Numbered from the stretch's first letter, positions 12,340-24,288 are shown. The stretch is DNA of 44,496 nt from Gnetum montanum (GCA_015680685.1 MNCI01009010.1:106994-151489), one strand, 5' to 3'. A program made the numbers and translations. Notes: a model not told the origin generated them from the letters alone.

Positions 12340-12670
12340 GGCACTTCTACTACACCAACTCTAATATATCATAATTATTAGCAACTTCAACTTCACTATT
12401 AGCTTGGAGGTGATATGTTGTTTTGAGTTTATGCTAAACCCCCAACTGTTGCATCAACTTTTTAAATGTAGCAACTATAAAATAGATTTCATAGTTAGAA
12501 ATTAATGCTCGCGGTATACCAAATATGTTTATCACATGTTGCTTAAATAATTTAGTAGCTCTATCTATAGTATAATTAGTAACTACACTAGCCTCTACCC
12601 ACTTGGTATAGTAGCCAACAATATCAGTTATGTACATCTTTTCATTTGACATGAATAAGATGGAATTCAT
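12340..12670 (-). pseudogene. Integrase core fragment, minus-strand gypsy
   Basis: The open frame 12434-12670 gives DIVGYYTKWVEASVV, then FGIPRALISNYEIYF (the second catalytic aspartate and its neighbour read N-Y instead of D-N) and LMQQLGV. After one stop it continues TTYHLQANSEVEVANN, the PYHPQANGQVE motif, and keeps the catalytic glutamate region. The C-terminal half of the protein is absent after about 12340. Confidence 0.88.
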
Positions 12671-13189
12671 GAAATTAATTTACCATAAATTATATGACTC
12701 CAATGGTTGAATCCACTACTATTATCCCTCGAATCTAGTAATGATTCCACCATTGCATTAGTAATGTTCACAAGGCTTAGCAAATTAGTGTGTGTCCCTA
12801 AAGAGTATGGACTAGAAATTACCAACAATAATAATTTTAATGGTTCTTCTTCTTCTTACATAATGACTCCCACAAATTCCATCATGAGCATCTTTGAGAC
12901 CTCTCAATTTCTTTTCCTCTATTATGCACAATTGCACCAAGTCATATACACAAATTTTATAAATATTTTCCTTTGTCTCCATAGATCATTTTACCTAGTG
13001 GAGAAACGTTTTGGACTTGCATTTATTTCATTCATGAGACACTCTATGTTTCTTGAGGTAGATGATGTAATCAACAAATCATGGAGTGCGTACTAATGAA
13101 AAAACTATAATAGCATACACAAGGATTCATCAAGAAACTAATTAGAGAGAGGATATTCATTATTCTCATTGTCCCATCATAATCGAGAA

Positions 13190-13540
13190 AGATGGTATGT
13201 AATAACATTTTTGATCTTCTTCTTATCAATCATTATTATGTTGAATTGCTACAAGATTACGAGCCACCAAATGATGCGAGGCTTACCATTAACTTGTTCA
13301 TTAAGAACCCAAATGCATTATGCTCTGTGTACATAAACACATGATAGTTAATCACATAGTACCTAGACTTTTCAATCACATGCACCATTCTCATCAACTT
13401 CTTTTCAATTATGGTGTAGTTTGATTGTGCACATGCAATGCTCTTATTAGTATAATAGACATAGTATGAATGTTTCTAGTCATACACCTATGTTAGCACA
13501 ACTCCAAATGCATTATTAGATGCATCTATTATAATGTGGA
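13190..13540 (-). pseudogene. RNase H fragment, minus-strand gypsy
   Basis: Minus-strand reading gives DASNNAFGVVL, then SNYTIIEKKLMRMVHVIEKS and YYVINYHVFMYTEHNAFGF, the standard gypsy RNase H sequence with its D, E and second D positions (the last reads E). A YHLSRL end box is seen near 13195, marking the junction to the integrase spacer. Confidence 0.85.
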
Positions 13541-13789
13541 AAGGTTTCAATCAATTAAGTTTTCATATAATTGAAGTGTTTATAAGCCTTTTCTATAATA
13601 GCTAAAAATCCTTCTTACATTCATTAGTCTAGTGTAGGTTGCATCCTTCTTTATGAGTTATACTAGTAATCTTATAATCTTAAAAAAATTGTAATGAAGC
13701 ACCTATATAAGCCTATGTAACTAAGGAATGACATCACATATTTTTTTTATTTAAGATATTTGAGTAATTCCTTTGTTCACATTAATCTT

Positions 13790-14420
13790 TTTAGAAAACA
13801 TCTTATTTCTAGTTTTTGAAACATGATGTCCTAAAATAATGTCCTCATGGACCATCAAATGATTATTTTACTAGATGATCTTCAAATTTTTTTCAACACA
13901 CTTCATAGGCACTTGCTTTTAATAAGCCAAGACTTACCTAAAAACTTTAATTACATTACTAATTACTTTTGTAAGATTCTAAAAACAAAGCACCAAAAGA
14001 TAGCAAGAGCATTGTATAGGTCAAAGGACATCTTTTTATATGCAAAAGTCACCTAGAAACTTATGAAGGTTGTTTTGGTCTACTCTTCTAGTGTTATTTG
14101 AATTTGATTATATCCATTATAGCCATTTTGAAAACTATGATATTTATGGCCTATAATATTATCCAACATTTAGTCCACAAATGACATGGAAAAATGATTA
14201 CTAAAGGTTGTCATGTTCAATCGCTTGAAGTCCATGAAAATTTTCCATTTACACCTTTCTTGGGCATAATAACAAGTATACTAACCCACATCATTAGAAA
14301 TAGGATAGATGAACCCTACCTTGAATAACATTTTAGTTTTTACTTTACAACCTCCTTGTGGTTGGGATTCAATCTTCTTTAAGGTTGATGTCTAGGCTTC
14401 ATAGTGGGATCCATGTATAT
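13790..14420 (-). pseudogene. Reverse transcriptase, minus-strand gypsy
   Basis: Visible in order on the minus strand: RRLNPNHKEVVK (linker), FKVGFIYPIS, MDFKRLNMTTFSNHFSMSF, GYNQIQITLEE, TFAYKKMSFDLYNALAIF, and after a degraded stretch KCVEKNLKI and LMVHEDIILGHHVSKT. The YMDD/FMDD box itself is not recognisable: that stretch (about 13920-13985) carries stops. The gene is long dead. Confidence 0.9.
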
Positions 14421-14443
14421 GCAATGTTAGCATATACATGGAT
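14409..14443. repeat. Perfect inverted repeat, 14-bp arms, 7-base loop
   Basis: ATCCATGTATATGC at 14409-14422 and its exact reverse complement at 14430-14443 surround AATGTTA. It lies at the start of the decayed minus-strand RT and has no visible partner. It may be chance or a trace of a small insertion. Confidence 0.75.
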
Positions 14444-15204
14444 TAATGCTTGTAATATCACCATAAGACTAAGAAATGAGTGTTGGTCCTTTATTAGTAG
14501 GGCATTGATAATCATTAGTTCCTCATTTTTAAAAAAACACATATTCTAAATATTTTAATAGTGTCTTAACTTAATGGGTTTTAGCATTGGTTCCACTAGA
14601 TATTCCAAATTTTCCCAATAAACATTTTTGTCTTAGATGTTTCCTACATGGAAAAGTTTCTACCAAACTTATTCCATCTCATCTAATTTGTCAACATAAG
14701 AAATAGTAATTATTTCTACTAATTTTATGCACATCTTTGATTTTCACTCTACTTTTTTTGTTAGTCACTTTGTATCCTCTTTCTTTATGTCTATTACATA
14801 TAGACATTTTTTAAATACACATTTGCTCTAAACAATCATTGCATGCTAGAATATTTGTCTTTTTTAGGCTTCAAAATGCCTACGTGTAGTTGCATCCTAT
14901 ATTAATGTACATTATGCATGGAACTCTATACTTCTTCATAATGTATTATTCATTATTCTTGGTAATTTCCAAGGAGAGATCCTAGATGTCTATATTAGCA
15001 TGAATGATGAAGTCATGCTCTTTCCATGATGGTTAGGATTTATCCTTTACTATGCTCCACATGGATTACCAAAAAAACTATTAAATAGAACCACCCACTA
15101 ATGGTTGTCACCACAGCATCTACATCTTTCATTAAGATATTAACTGATTGGTCTACATGCCTTACCCTAATATTTCTTTTTTTCATATATGGTAGGTTTC
15201 ATGA
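14444..15204. other. Unassigned, possibly gag/protease end of the minus-strand element
   Basis: By position this would hold the protease and gag-pro linker of the pol at 12340-14420, but I see no DSGA/DTGA protease motif. Confidence 0.3.
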
Positions 15205-17889
15205 TGTAACACCGTAGTGTTTTAAACCTTGGATCTTTGTTTAGTTAGTTATTTTATGTTATGTGATTAGAATAATGTTCAATTTTATAATAGATTTAAT
15301 AATATATTTAGAGCATGTGCTAGGAGTAGTGGTTTATGATAATATATTCTATTATCTTTCTTATGCTTATAAAGTTTTGAAACATTGATCTCTTTATAAC
15401 ATTTATATCTTAATTTTGTACATCTTAATATTTGATATTTAAACCTCCAACATTTTATTTTAGGGCAAACCATGAAATAATTATTTGCTAATGGTATGCT
15501 CTTATATAAAAAAGCTTGGAACATCTCTTTATGCATTGGTGAGGTTCAATTCTAGAATCTCTTAATAATTATGCATACTTTATTATATCCTAATGATATG
15601 TTTCTTGAGGTCTAAAGCTTGGATACTTCTCTTATTACATATTTTTCAATTGATATGATTATATTTTTCTTGTTATTAGATATTATTTCTTGGCATTTAC
15701 AAATGTTTGATGCTTCTTGAGATGAATAAGTTGGAAGGCAAAAGTGGCACATAATTGCTAGTTTTTTTTTATATGGTAACATGTTATTTCTAAGGTTTTT
15801 GAATAATAAAATTATATTGATGTAGCTATAGTGTATAAAATATAATGTTAAGTTTATTTTGGTATTTCTTCTACCATACATTGAACACTAGAAACTCATT
15901 CTTAGGTGAACGCACCTTGTTTCTAATAACATATCATGATGGCTTAAACCCTTGATCATGGCTATTACAAATCACCCAAATCCTTATACTTGTGCATAAA
16001 AATTGATCTTGAAGTTTGGATTGTTAATCTTGGTATCTTGCAAATTTTAATTTGTGGCTATAAATATTTAGCAATGGTTCTTTCATTTAACATTAATTGA
16101 GTTGCAATTTCCCCTTGATCTTTATTTCCTTCAAGTTGCACATAGGTAAACTCTCTCATTGGTTTCAATATTTAAAACTATCCATGATGTGTGATCCTTG
16201 TGAAAAGCTAGATCTTGTCTATGTGAAGTCTTGCCTTAATTTTCCCTTGTATAAGAGAAAGAAAATGGATCTTTTCTTGCATATGTTAGTTACACTAATT
16301 TCTAAATCTTAATCATTAGTTTCTCTCCTTTTTTAATATTTCAACATTTAATCTAATAATGTTTACATTATTTATTTATGTTATTCACCTTTCATTTATT
16401 TTTCTTTCTTTCTCCCTTTATTTCAATGCTTTTGACATCTTTTCCTTTGGTGGTTTGTCAGAAATTATTTTCAATAGATTTTGTCTCTCTATTGCAAGTT
16501 TTAGAGATCATAACAACTTAAATTGTAACTACAAGACCAACTTACAACATTTCAATCATAATGAATCTAGAGGTTATGATGGATAAAATAGCATATTTTT
16601 AAAGGTAACATAGTGGAGGTGGCATCTAACTTCAATAGCCTGGATGACAAAAGTAGCTAATTAGACATTGAAAATTTGTATGGACACATTTGTAATATTG
16701 GAGACCTAGGAAAATGAATCTTTGATTGACAATTAACATTTCTTGTTAGAAAACATGACTTTTTATCAACAAATAATAAAATACCAATAGATAAAGTAAT
16801 GGAAATTTGAAATTAGAACATTCCATCCACTGAGTAATGTGTTGTCCAATATTAAGAGACTAACCAAAATTAATGATTGAAGCCTTAGATGATAGTGACA
16901 ACCTAGGATTTCAAGATGGCTCTAAGGATGATGCTAACCATAAACACAACCTAATGTTCATTAATAAGTAGTTTAAGTTAGTATCATCATTATACTTATT
17001 TTTATTTTTAAATTCCATAACTCATAGTAATTCATTTGGAACAATTAATTAGATTAATGAATAACATTAATGATTTATGCTAATTCTAATAGTGTCTTTT
17101 GCAACAATGGCTCCCATCTTACAACTTTGTTTCAAGAAGCATCAAGGTGGTTTCCTCTAGTATAATGAAGGTGTACTTATCCTTTATACATGTTTCATGC
17201 AAATAGTGTAGGAAACATTGGAGGAGGATAAGGAGTTGTTTGAAGAAGATTAACATTACTTAAAATATTGTTTATTCTTAATGTATTTCATTTTATATTT
17301 GGACCACTCAATGGATTTTCTATTTTTGCCATGAATATGGATTTTTCATGAATCTCTAATGTAATGTTGCTTTTGAGGCCTAAGATCATAAATTTCTCAA
17401 ATGTGGATTTTTCATGTGAGTTCTAAGTTACTTAAGTTATTCAAGTTATTTCATATGGTTTATATGATTTTATAGGAGTTTTATTTACTTAGGCTTATAC
17501 TTATTCTTCACATGCACCATGAAATGGTTAAGTTTAATGTTTCTTAAGCTCAATTTTCAAGGTATGCCACAATCTTTGTATATCTCTTGAAAGATAAGAT
17601 TTTATACCTAAATCTTAATTCAATAGATTTTTGCTTCCTACAATTTGTAAATAAATAAGGGACTTTCCATATCTCTTCTCTTCTTTGAAAGAGGTCTCAC
17701 TTTCATCCAATTCATTACGACATGGGTTAACATAATGACTTTCACATTAGGCTCTTAAGTGATGGATATTATTGGCTTATTTGAGATACTAGAAGATAAT
17801 TGGTTGATAACTAAGGTTACAACCTATAGTTCCTACACTTGTTCAAAAGAACTAGTAGGTCTACTAGCTCCATAATTAGATATTAGAAT
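15205..17889. other. Unassigned AT-rich sequence beginning TGTAACACC
   Basis: The first bases at 15205 (TGTAACACCG) are the same LTR-type terminus as E1 at 20529, preceded by CATGA as a possible target duplication, but I find no matching right terminus. The rest has no recognised domain; short open frames (15285-15536, 15612-15881, 16097-16312, 16359-16586) show no family motif. Confidence 0.3.
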
Positions 17890-18133
17890 CACCTTAAAGA
17901 AGGGGTGCTTTGTAGCCTTAAAATCAAATACACTCGCAGTATCATCCACCTAGGTATGAACAATGTGTGTGATAATCTTTTGTTGTGGTTATGATGATAA
18001 CTTGCCATGCTTAAGTGGTGGTGGCACAAGTGGAAGAGGATTATGGGAGTAATGTGAAGAGTGTAAGGAAAGGTTAGAGGTGTAGAATGATGGCTCAAAG
18101 CATGGAATTATACATCTATTATATTTAGGAGGG
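17890..18133 (-). pseudogene. E0 gag, proline-rich tail piece
   Basis: Minus-strand translation gives PPKYNRCIIP, SHYSHNPLPLVPPPLKH and similar, a proline/histidine/serine-rich tail like the one ending E2 gag (27100-27620). It stops at the solo LTR inserted at 18134 and continues beyond 19065. Confidence 0.55.
18129..18133. repeat. Target site duplication GAGGG, left copy
   Basis: Matches 19066-19070 exactly, flanking the solo LTR. Confidence 0.8.
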
Positions 18134-18160
18134 TGATGAGACGCGATCTGCACTAAGCCG

Positions 18161-18230
18161 CGATATCGCATACGCGATATTGCGGCCGCCGCAATATCGC
18201 ATCCCCCGTGATATCGCGTACGCGATATCG
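18161..18230 (+). promoter_or_regulatory. U3 palindrome array, GATATC cores
   Basis: Contains a 27-bp perfect palindrome at 18174-18200 (13-bp arms, one central base, with GCGGCCGC inside) and a 20-bp perfect palindrome at 18210-18229 (GATATCGCGTACGCGATATC), plus a CGATATCGCATACGCGATAT copy at 18161. It sits 18 bases upstream of the TATA box, so a role in LTR transcription is the natural inference. Confidence 0.8.
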
Positions 18231-18247
18231 TGGTCCGCCGCCATATC

Positions 18248-18256
18248 TATAAATAA
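18248..18256 (+). promoter_or_regulatory. TATA box of the solo LTR
   Basis: TATAAATAAG-type box in CTATAAATAAGAGG, directly after the palindrome array and about 115 bp from the LTR start. Confidence 0.75.
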
Positions 18257-18670
18257 GAGGTGGCACTCCCTTCATTTCCAAATCCTAGCTAGAAGTAGCG
18301 AAGCTCTGGCAGTTTGAACACTCCAGAGTTAGATTAATTTCCCATGTGCCCGCAGTAGGAGTCCTAGAGTGAACGGCTCTTTATTCGAGCAACTTTGTAA
18401 CCTGAACACAAGCTGTGTATGGTAATAAAGATGAACTTGATTGGATAAACTTGGCAGTACATGGTTTTATTTTATTGTTATTTATTGCTTTCCTAGTGCG
18501 TACGAGTATGACTTGATTACGAGGATCTACGAATGTGTACGGCTAATCAAGGAATCGGCTGCTCGTTGCAACACGTGAGTACGACTTGACTATGAGCATT
18601 GTGGCTGCTTGGTAACCCAGTAGCGTATTCTAGGATCTGCGCTTGGTAATCCCAGTAGTAGTCCAATGTG

Positions 18671-18876
18671 NNNNNNNNNNNNNNNNNNNNNNNNNNNNNN
18701 NNNNNNNNNNNNNNNNNNNNNNNNNNNNNNNNNNNNNNNNNNNNNNNNNNNNNNNNNNNNNNNNNNNNNNNNNNNNNNNNNNNNNNNNNNNNNNNNNNNN
18801 NNNNNNNNNNNNNNNNNNNNNNNNNNNNNNNNNNNNNNNNNNNNNNNNNNNNNNNNNNNNNNNNNNNNNNNNNNNN
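18671..18876. other. Assembly gap (206 N)
   Basis: Unsequenced run inside the solo LTR. Reading frames drawn across it have no meaning. Confidence 1.
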
Positions 18877-19065
18877 AAAATCACATACCTCAGACTTGCT
18901 TAACCATACACCGTGACACATACAAGCAAGCCTGGGAAGACAACGAACGATTAACCCCAAGTGTTTCTTGTGGCGTTAAGGCATTTAGTTTGCGGAGTTC
19001 GACCAGATCGCGCGTACACACTCGTATTCGTATGGTTGAGTGTAGGGGTACCTCGCCACTCATCA

Positions 19066-19070
19066 GAGGG
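19066..19070. repeat. Target site duplication GAGGG, right copy
   Basis: Matches 18129-18133 exactly. Confidence 0.8.
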
Positions 19071-20523
19071 TATAAGTAATGACAAGGGATATGAGCTGTT
19101 GGATCATTCAGTGAGATAGTTTGTTGGACATAGTAACCATATGGATTAGGTTAATAGTAAGGATATTGTTGCCTTAGTGGTAGCATTCCATACAATTGTA
19201 GATTTTGACATGACTAATGATACTACTATTGAGGCTAAGGTATCCCATTCTAATAGCATTGTTATTGGTAGGGATATTTGTAGTTACCTTAAAGATAAGA
19301 GAATCTTCTTAACATTTCCTTCTTAAAAAACTTAGGATTCAATGCATATGCTCCCGATTCTTATTTTGAGGAGATCATCAATAATGTGATATGGTAAATG
19401 TCTTTTTGATATTCATATAATATATCACATCCATCATCCTCCTATTAGTCTAAATCAATAACTTTATTTATGACATTAGCTTCACCCTTCTAATGGTGCA
19501 TGTCATTTTCTGTTTGTTACTTCTTCTTTTTGTCCTTGTCTTTCTTGTCTCTTTTCTTCCCTCTATGTTCCTTCATGATTTGTAGGATGGAAGATATATT
19601 TTCATTCACTAAATTCCACATTTTTTTGAACTTTTCTATAATTTCTAAGATAGATTTCTATATTGGCAAGATCTTTAGTCATACTACTTTAGCCAAAGAA
19701 GCCTCTTCTACATGAATATCATAGGCATGTACATCCTCTTACAAAGGGATGAATCTTTGTTGTACTCTTCATTGTTCTTAATCTTTTAGAATTCTTCTTT
19801 TTATTATATCATTCAATCAATTCACCTCTAAATTTGATGTGCCCTTAATTTTTATAATCTTTCTTGGGCATAGATCCCAAGAATTTCATAAGTTTTGTTT
19901 ATCAACACATATATGATATGACATAATAGTTCTTTCTAAAATATGTTATGGCTTGGGCATGGATGCAACAAGGAATAGCTCTTGCCTAAGACTACATTAA
20001 GAGACTCATGAGTTTCTTACTTATATCCTTGAATTTGCTTCTTCAAATTGGACACTTCAAAATAGATCTATTACTTTTCATCAAAGAGCTTGAGCATTAT
20101 GATCCACTAATGGATAGAATTAGGTTTCAATAATTTGCAACAACATTTTGCTTCTTTGATGAGAGTTCTTAGAAAAAACTTCAACTTTCATCATTTTCTC
20201 TCAATGTTTTATAAGGCATTGGCATCATGGAAGACTTGGAAGTAATCTTATGGATCTACATTGTGGCCCTCCTCAAATTTAAGAATATTCTTCATGTCCA
20301 ACTAATTGATGCAACTCTTCTTTTAATGCCTAGTTTGAATTATTACTATCTTATAGATTTGGATCATTCTTTTTATTGCCAACAATGCTTTATCATCTTT
20401 GTCTAGCATGGTGAGATCATCATTATGATCATGATCTCTATCAACCCAATCATGATGATCTCTTTTGTGTTTCCTTTTGTGCCTCATCTCCTACCTTCTA
20501 TTTTTAGCTATTTCTCTAAGCCA

Positions 20524-20528
20524 CTCAA
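20524..20528. repeat. Target site duplication CTCAA, left copy (E1)
   Basis: Identical to 30190-30194; lies directly before TGTAACACC. Confidence 0.75.
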
Positions 20529-21560
20529 TGTAACACCATGGTAACTAGGCTTCGGCTAGTAAGGCATTACTTAAATAAAACATAAAATGCAGAAAATAAA
20601 ATGCTATAGAATAAGAACTTGAATAAATGCTAAGAAAATTGAACAAGTAGTAGACATCCAAGAAAATTATAAGTGCATTGCGGTAAAAAAACATAGCAAA
20701 AGATAAAATGTTACCAAAAATAGTGATAATAGCCCCATGAATTAAAAACCTAATCTATTCACTCCTAAAAGTAGGTCAAACTCTATTACCTAAGCCAAAA
20801 ACTAATAGTAAAATGATGTAAAAAAAATAATTAGAATTAAATTAATGTCTAATCAAATGAGAACATAAAGTTGAATATATCATCCAAAGTAAATACATAA
20901 TTATGAAGCTAAAAATGCATGTATATCCAAAAGACATTGAGCTTTAATGTTGCATAAACTATTAATGTTCATAAATGCAAAAAGAACCATGCAGTATAAG
21001 TTCAAATTAGAGTTGGCCTACACCTAAGATAGGAAAAATATAATACAAATCTCACATATACTCCAAATCCATAATCCCAGCTAAATATTATAACATAGAA
21101 TCAAACTTAAACTAGAAACATAATATGAAATTATGAGTTTTAAAAAATGAAATTAATCATTAACTACTTTGTATAAATCCTCCTCATCTAAACTAACAGA
21201 GTCATCTAGAAAAACATACAAATATTAAGAAAATTAATTTTAAGACTATGGAGGATGAACAACTAACAAAATAGTTCCTTATGAGTTTAATTGGAGGCTT
21301 CAAGTAGTTGAATAATCATGCACATGGAATAGCTACAAAAAAATGTTAAAAAAACAAATGCAAACAAAAATACAAATAGAGAGTAAATAAAAATATTAAT
21401 AAAAATTTGACAAATTTTAGCAAAACTAAAATCACCACTACCATCCATTAATCCATCCAACAAATGAATAAATAAACTTTTTACTTACTATGATACACTT
21501 CATGATATAAGTACTTAAATCACTATCATGATATGCTTCACGCTATTGTTCCTACAATTA

Positions 21561-21715
21561 GTCAAATGGTTATTGATTCTAAAACCCATATTTTGCCAAA
21601 TGATTAATCAATCTAAACCCTATTTCTTGTAAAATAATTGATCAGTCTAAAGCCCATATTTTGTCAAATGATTGGTGATTCTAAAACCTACATTTTGTCA
21701 AATGGTTGCTCAGAT
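21561..21715. repeat. Minisatellite, about 34-bp unit, 4.4 copies
   Basis: Unit like TCAAATGATTGATTCTAAAA followed by CCCATATTTTG. Successive copies start near 21562, 21596, 21630 and 21664, with a partial fifth copy. Copies differ at several bases. It is located inside E1. Confidence 0.8.
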
Positions 21716-22954
21716 CAAAACTAAAATTCAATGATCAAATAACAAATCAAATAAACAAACAAATCTCTAAGTGTTAGGGAGACGAAACTGATCATTTATA
21801 CAAAAATAAAAAAGGTTAAAGACAAAGTATTGGACTACCAAATGGAAGGTTCTAATATGCTAGATGAAGCAAAAATTGATATGTAAGTTTAGATGAAGGT
21901 CTAATAATTATAAAATATTTCCCAAATGATAATATAAGCTTCTAAAGATCATTCTAGTCTCCTACAACTATTATTGTTTCATTAGTTGGTAATTTCAAGT
22001 TTTCAAGCATAATGAAAGCCTTAAAAACTATGTTTTTGCTGATTTTTACAATTTTCAATTACTCAAAGGTTAGAGATCACTACACAAAAGTGATATAGTT
22101 TTTCATACTAATGCAAAAAATGATGTTAGCCATCTATCACAATATCACAATGGAATCACAATAAAGTAAGAAGGTATCCTTAAAATTTGAGTTGGCATGC
22201 ACGTCAACTTTGCCTTGTAGATCATCAATGTCAAATGTCATTTCAAAGGTCAAAAATGCAAAAAATGGCTCAAAATCCTAGTTCTATAGTTGAATTTTGA
22301 CAAGAATCAAAATGAAGGCAAACCATAGTAAGACTTTGTCAAAACATTGACTAATATCCCATGCATGATATTAAATCTTAAAAATAGCTAAATTTGTAGA
22401 AAATTAATATTAAAATAATAAATTCTTAAAAATCAATCAAATCGACAAATAATTGTTGAACAAACGGAATAGGCCAAACAAATGCACACTAACCAAATTA
22501 CCAAAATCCAAAGAAGTAAAACACCAAATTACCCTACCTAGAATTGATAGCACTACAAAATGTATCCTTGCATGATTTCAATCTCCCAAATAGGTTGTGA
22601 ATTGTAGCCAAAATTGTAGACTAATGATGGGATCTAAATAAGATCTAAAATGAGATCTGAAAAATATGGCTTATTGCAAGTCATAATTGATAGCATAAAT
22701 CTATATCTAACTCTCTCTCCAATCTAGCAAAGTCTCTAACTCTAGCTTTATCTACCACATGTCAAGAAGGTAAGGTAAAAGAATGCTCTCCCATGGAATT
22801 GTTATTAAGCTTATATTCTTACAATGATTTAGCAACCTTGAGTACAAGAGCACTCATGGGAAAAAACTAAATTAAAAATAAGTTCTAATTATAAAAATAT
22901 TTATAAAACCTTCTTTTCACATAGTGCTAACCTAGTGGACATATCCTATGAGAA

Positions 22955-23006
22955 AGTTAATAGCTATGTCTAACCCCAAGTTGATAGCTATGTCTAACCC
23001 TAAACT
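22955..23006. repeat. 26-bp tandem duplication in E1
   Basis: AGTTAATAGCTATGTCTAAC is followed 26 bases later by AGTTGATAGCTATGTCTAAC. Confidence 0.75.
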
Positions 23007-23151
23007 AATAATAAGGTCTAAGGTTAAAAGAATAGCAAATAGAACGACTAGTACAAGACTCTTTAAAACTTAGGATAAAAAATTTAAAATTAAAAAAAAA
23101 ACTTTAAAAATATAATGTTACTAAAAATACAAAAAAGTCAAACAAATTATA

Positions 23152-23156
23152 CCAAC
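23152..23156. repeat. Target site duplication CCAAC, left copy (E2)
   Basis: Identical to 29783-29787. Confidence 0.85.
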
Positions 23157-24009
23157 TAATGAGTGGATAGGTACCCCTACACTCAACCATACGAATACGA
23201 GCATTCACGCACGATCCAGTCAAACTCCGTGGACAGGCTAGTCATGGTATCTAGATAGTTATATGTTGATCACAGTTTAGTATCTTCACACCTGGACTAG
23301 TATTTGCTTTTCACATATGGTTGAGTCCAGAGTGAGGTGTATGATGTGGTCCTAAACTAGTGCTAATCCTAGAGGCCATGGAAAATAACTTTGATTAAGC
23401 TAAGAGGGAAAGGGAGAAGAGAATCCAAGCTAGCCTAAGTGCGATGAGCATCTGTCCTTAATCATCTATACACATTTTGGACCTTGTGTACTACTACTGG
23501 GATTACCAAGCACATGTCCTAGGTACACTACTGGGATACCAAGTAGTCACACTTAAATGCTCATGATTAAGTTGTACTCATTCAATGTTTAATAATAGGG
23601 ATAGGAAATGAGGGTAGAGAAATATTAAATAAGAAAGCAATAAATAACAATAATAGTAAGTAATTAAAACTAAGTGAATGCTACAATGCTAAAGGAATTT
23701 TGATCTTTATTGTTGTTCATGTGCGTGTCTAAGTACATCACACTAGGTTCCATACAATTACAATCATCACACTACGGGCATGCACTAAGAAAAGGGTTGA
23801 GAGTAATTGAAACTAACAAAAATATCCTACTCTAACACTAACTTTTCCTATGACTCTCCTGTGTGTCATATTGTGTATTTATAGGCTCACACAGGAACCA
23901 CGATATCATGTATCTAATATCGCTAGTGAGGTCGTGATATCGCGTACCTAATATTGAGGGTCCAATATTAAGGGTCTGATATCATTGCCTAACAAATCAT
24001 GGTTCATCA
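23157..24009 (-). repeat. E2 3' LTR (853 bp)
   Basis: In plus orientation it runs from TAATGAGTGG (first G of the expected TGATGA changed to A) to GGTTCATCA. It carries a minus-strand TATA box CTATAAATAC at 23875-23884 and a GATATC/AATATT array at 23900-23985 between TATA and the U3 end. Aligns with 28951-29782 along its length. Confidence 0.93.
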
Positions 24010-24020
24010 TACCCCCATGA
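24010..24020 (-). promoter_or_regulatory. E2 polypurine tract
   Basis: Minus strand reads CATGGGGGTA directly before the LTR start TGATGAACC; this is where plus-strand DNA synthesis is primed in intact elements. Confidence 0.75.
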
Positions 24021-24288
24021 CTAAATGAAAACTCATCCTCAAGTCAAAAAAATGAGAATAAGCCCCATTGATTACACAGTGAATAGGTATGGGATTATTG
24101 ACTAATTAGGAATTTATTCATGCCACAGTGGAGGATTGCATACAACAAAATTAGGACATGGACACAAAATTATAAATGTATAAAAATTTGTTGGAACTCA
24201 TGTGGTTCCAGGTGGCAATGGTTCCTCCATGCATCAACTCTCCATACACCTTGTCTTCCTTGTTGTACGCCCTTTATAACCAGATTTT

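Larger units (their letters stand above)
12340..14420 (-). mobile_element. Decayed minus-strand Ty3/gypsy pol (RT, RNase H, integrase)
   Basis: Read on the minus strand from 14420 downward: RT linker and fingers, RT palm, RNase H, spacer, integrase core, in standard Ty3/gypsy order. No aRNase H is seen, so it differs from the plus-strand Tat pol on the left. Stops and frame changes are frequent; only short frames stay open (12434-12670). LTRs for it are not identified. The plus-strand open frame of 129 codons at 12707-13096 is an antisense shadow of the RNase H-integrase spacer. Confidence 0.9.
18134..19065 (+). repeat. Solo LTR, subfamily A, with GAGGG target duplication
   Basis: Begins TGATGAGACGCG at 18134 and ends CCACTCATCA at 19065. 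GAGGG stands directly on both sides (18129-18133 and 19066-19070). A U3 palindrome array (18161-18230) and TATA box (18248-18256) lie at the left, so it reads in plus direction. The right end matches the LTRs at 44060 and 1-277 in reverse. It is CpG-rich against an AT-rich background, which argues for a recent insertion. A run of N (18671-18876) lies inside. An intact duplication around a single LTR is the normal product of LTR-LTR recombination, unless the gap hides a full element. Confidence 0.85.
19066..20528 (-). pseudogene. E0 gag, core region, decayed
   Basis: On the minus strand, about 20020-20330 reads as a Ty3/gypsy retrotransposon gag: FHDANAL, KLKFFLRTLIKEAKC, and a final SNLKKQIQG-like piece. 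These match E3 gag (FHDACAFQ, LKLFLRTLIDEAECWYRS) and E2 gag (AFHDACVW, LKLFSLTL). The part at 20360-20528 matches the E3 arginine/histidine-rich stretch at 39070-39200. Sequence breaks at 20528 and resumes at 30190 because E1 is inserted. Many stops. Confidence 0.8.

Noticed and set aside
10290-12670. One integrase split by an insertion at 10546-12340
   Set aside because: Both integrase pieces contain the segment after the PYHPQ motif, so they overlap and belong to different copies.
12707-13096. 129-codon plus-strand open frame
   Set aside because: Antisense to the decayed minus-strand gypsy RNase H-integrase spacer; serine/phenylalanine-rich shadow with no domain.
18547-19079. Open frames of 80-137 codons across the N gap
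   Set aside because: They consist mostly of undetermined residues; the gap lies inside a solo LTR.
21561-21715. CRISPR-like array
   Set aside because: Contiguous diverged tandem copies without spacers in plant repeat DNA.
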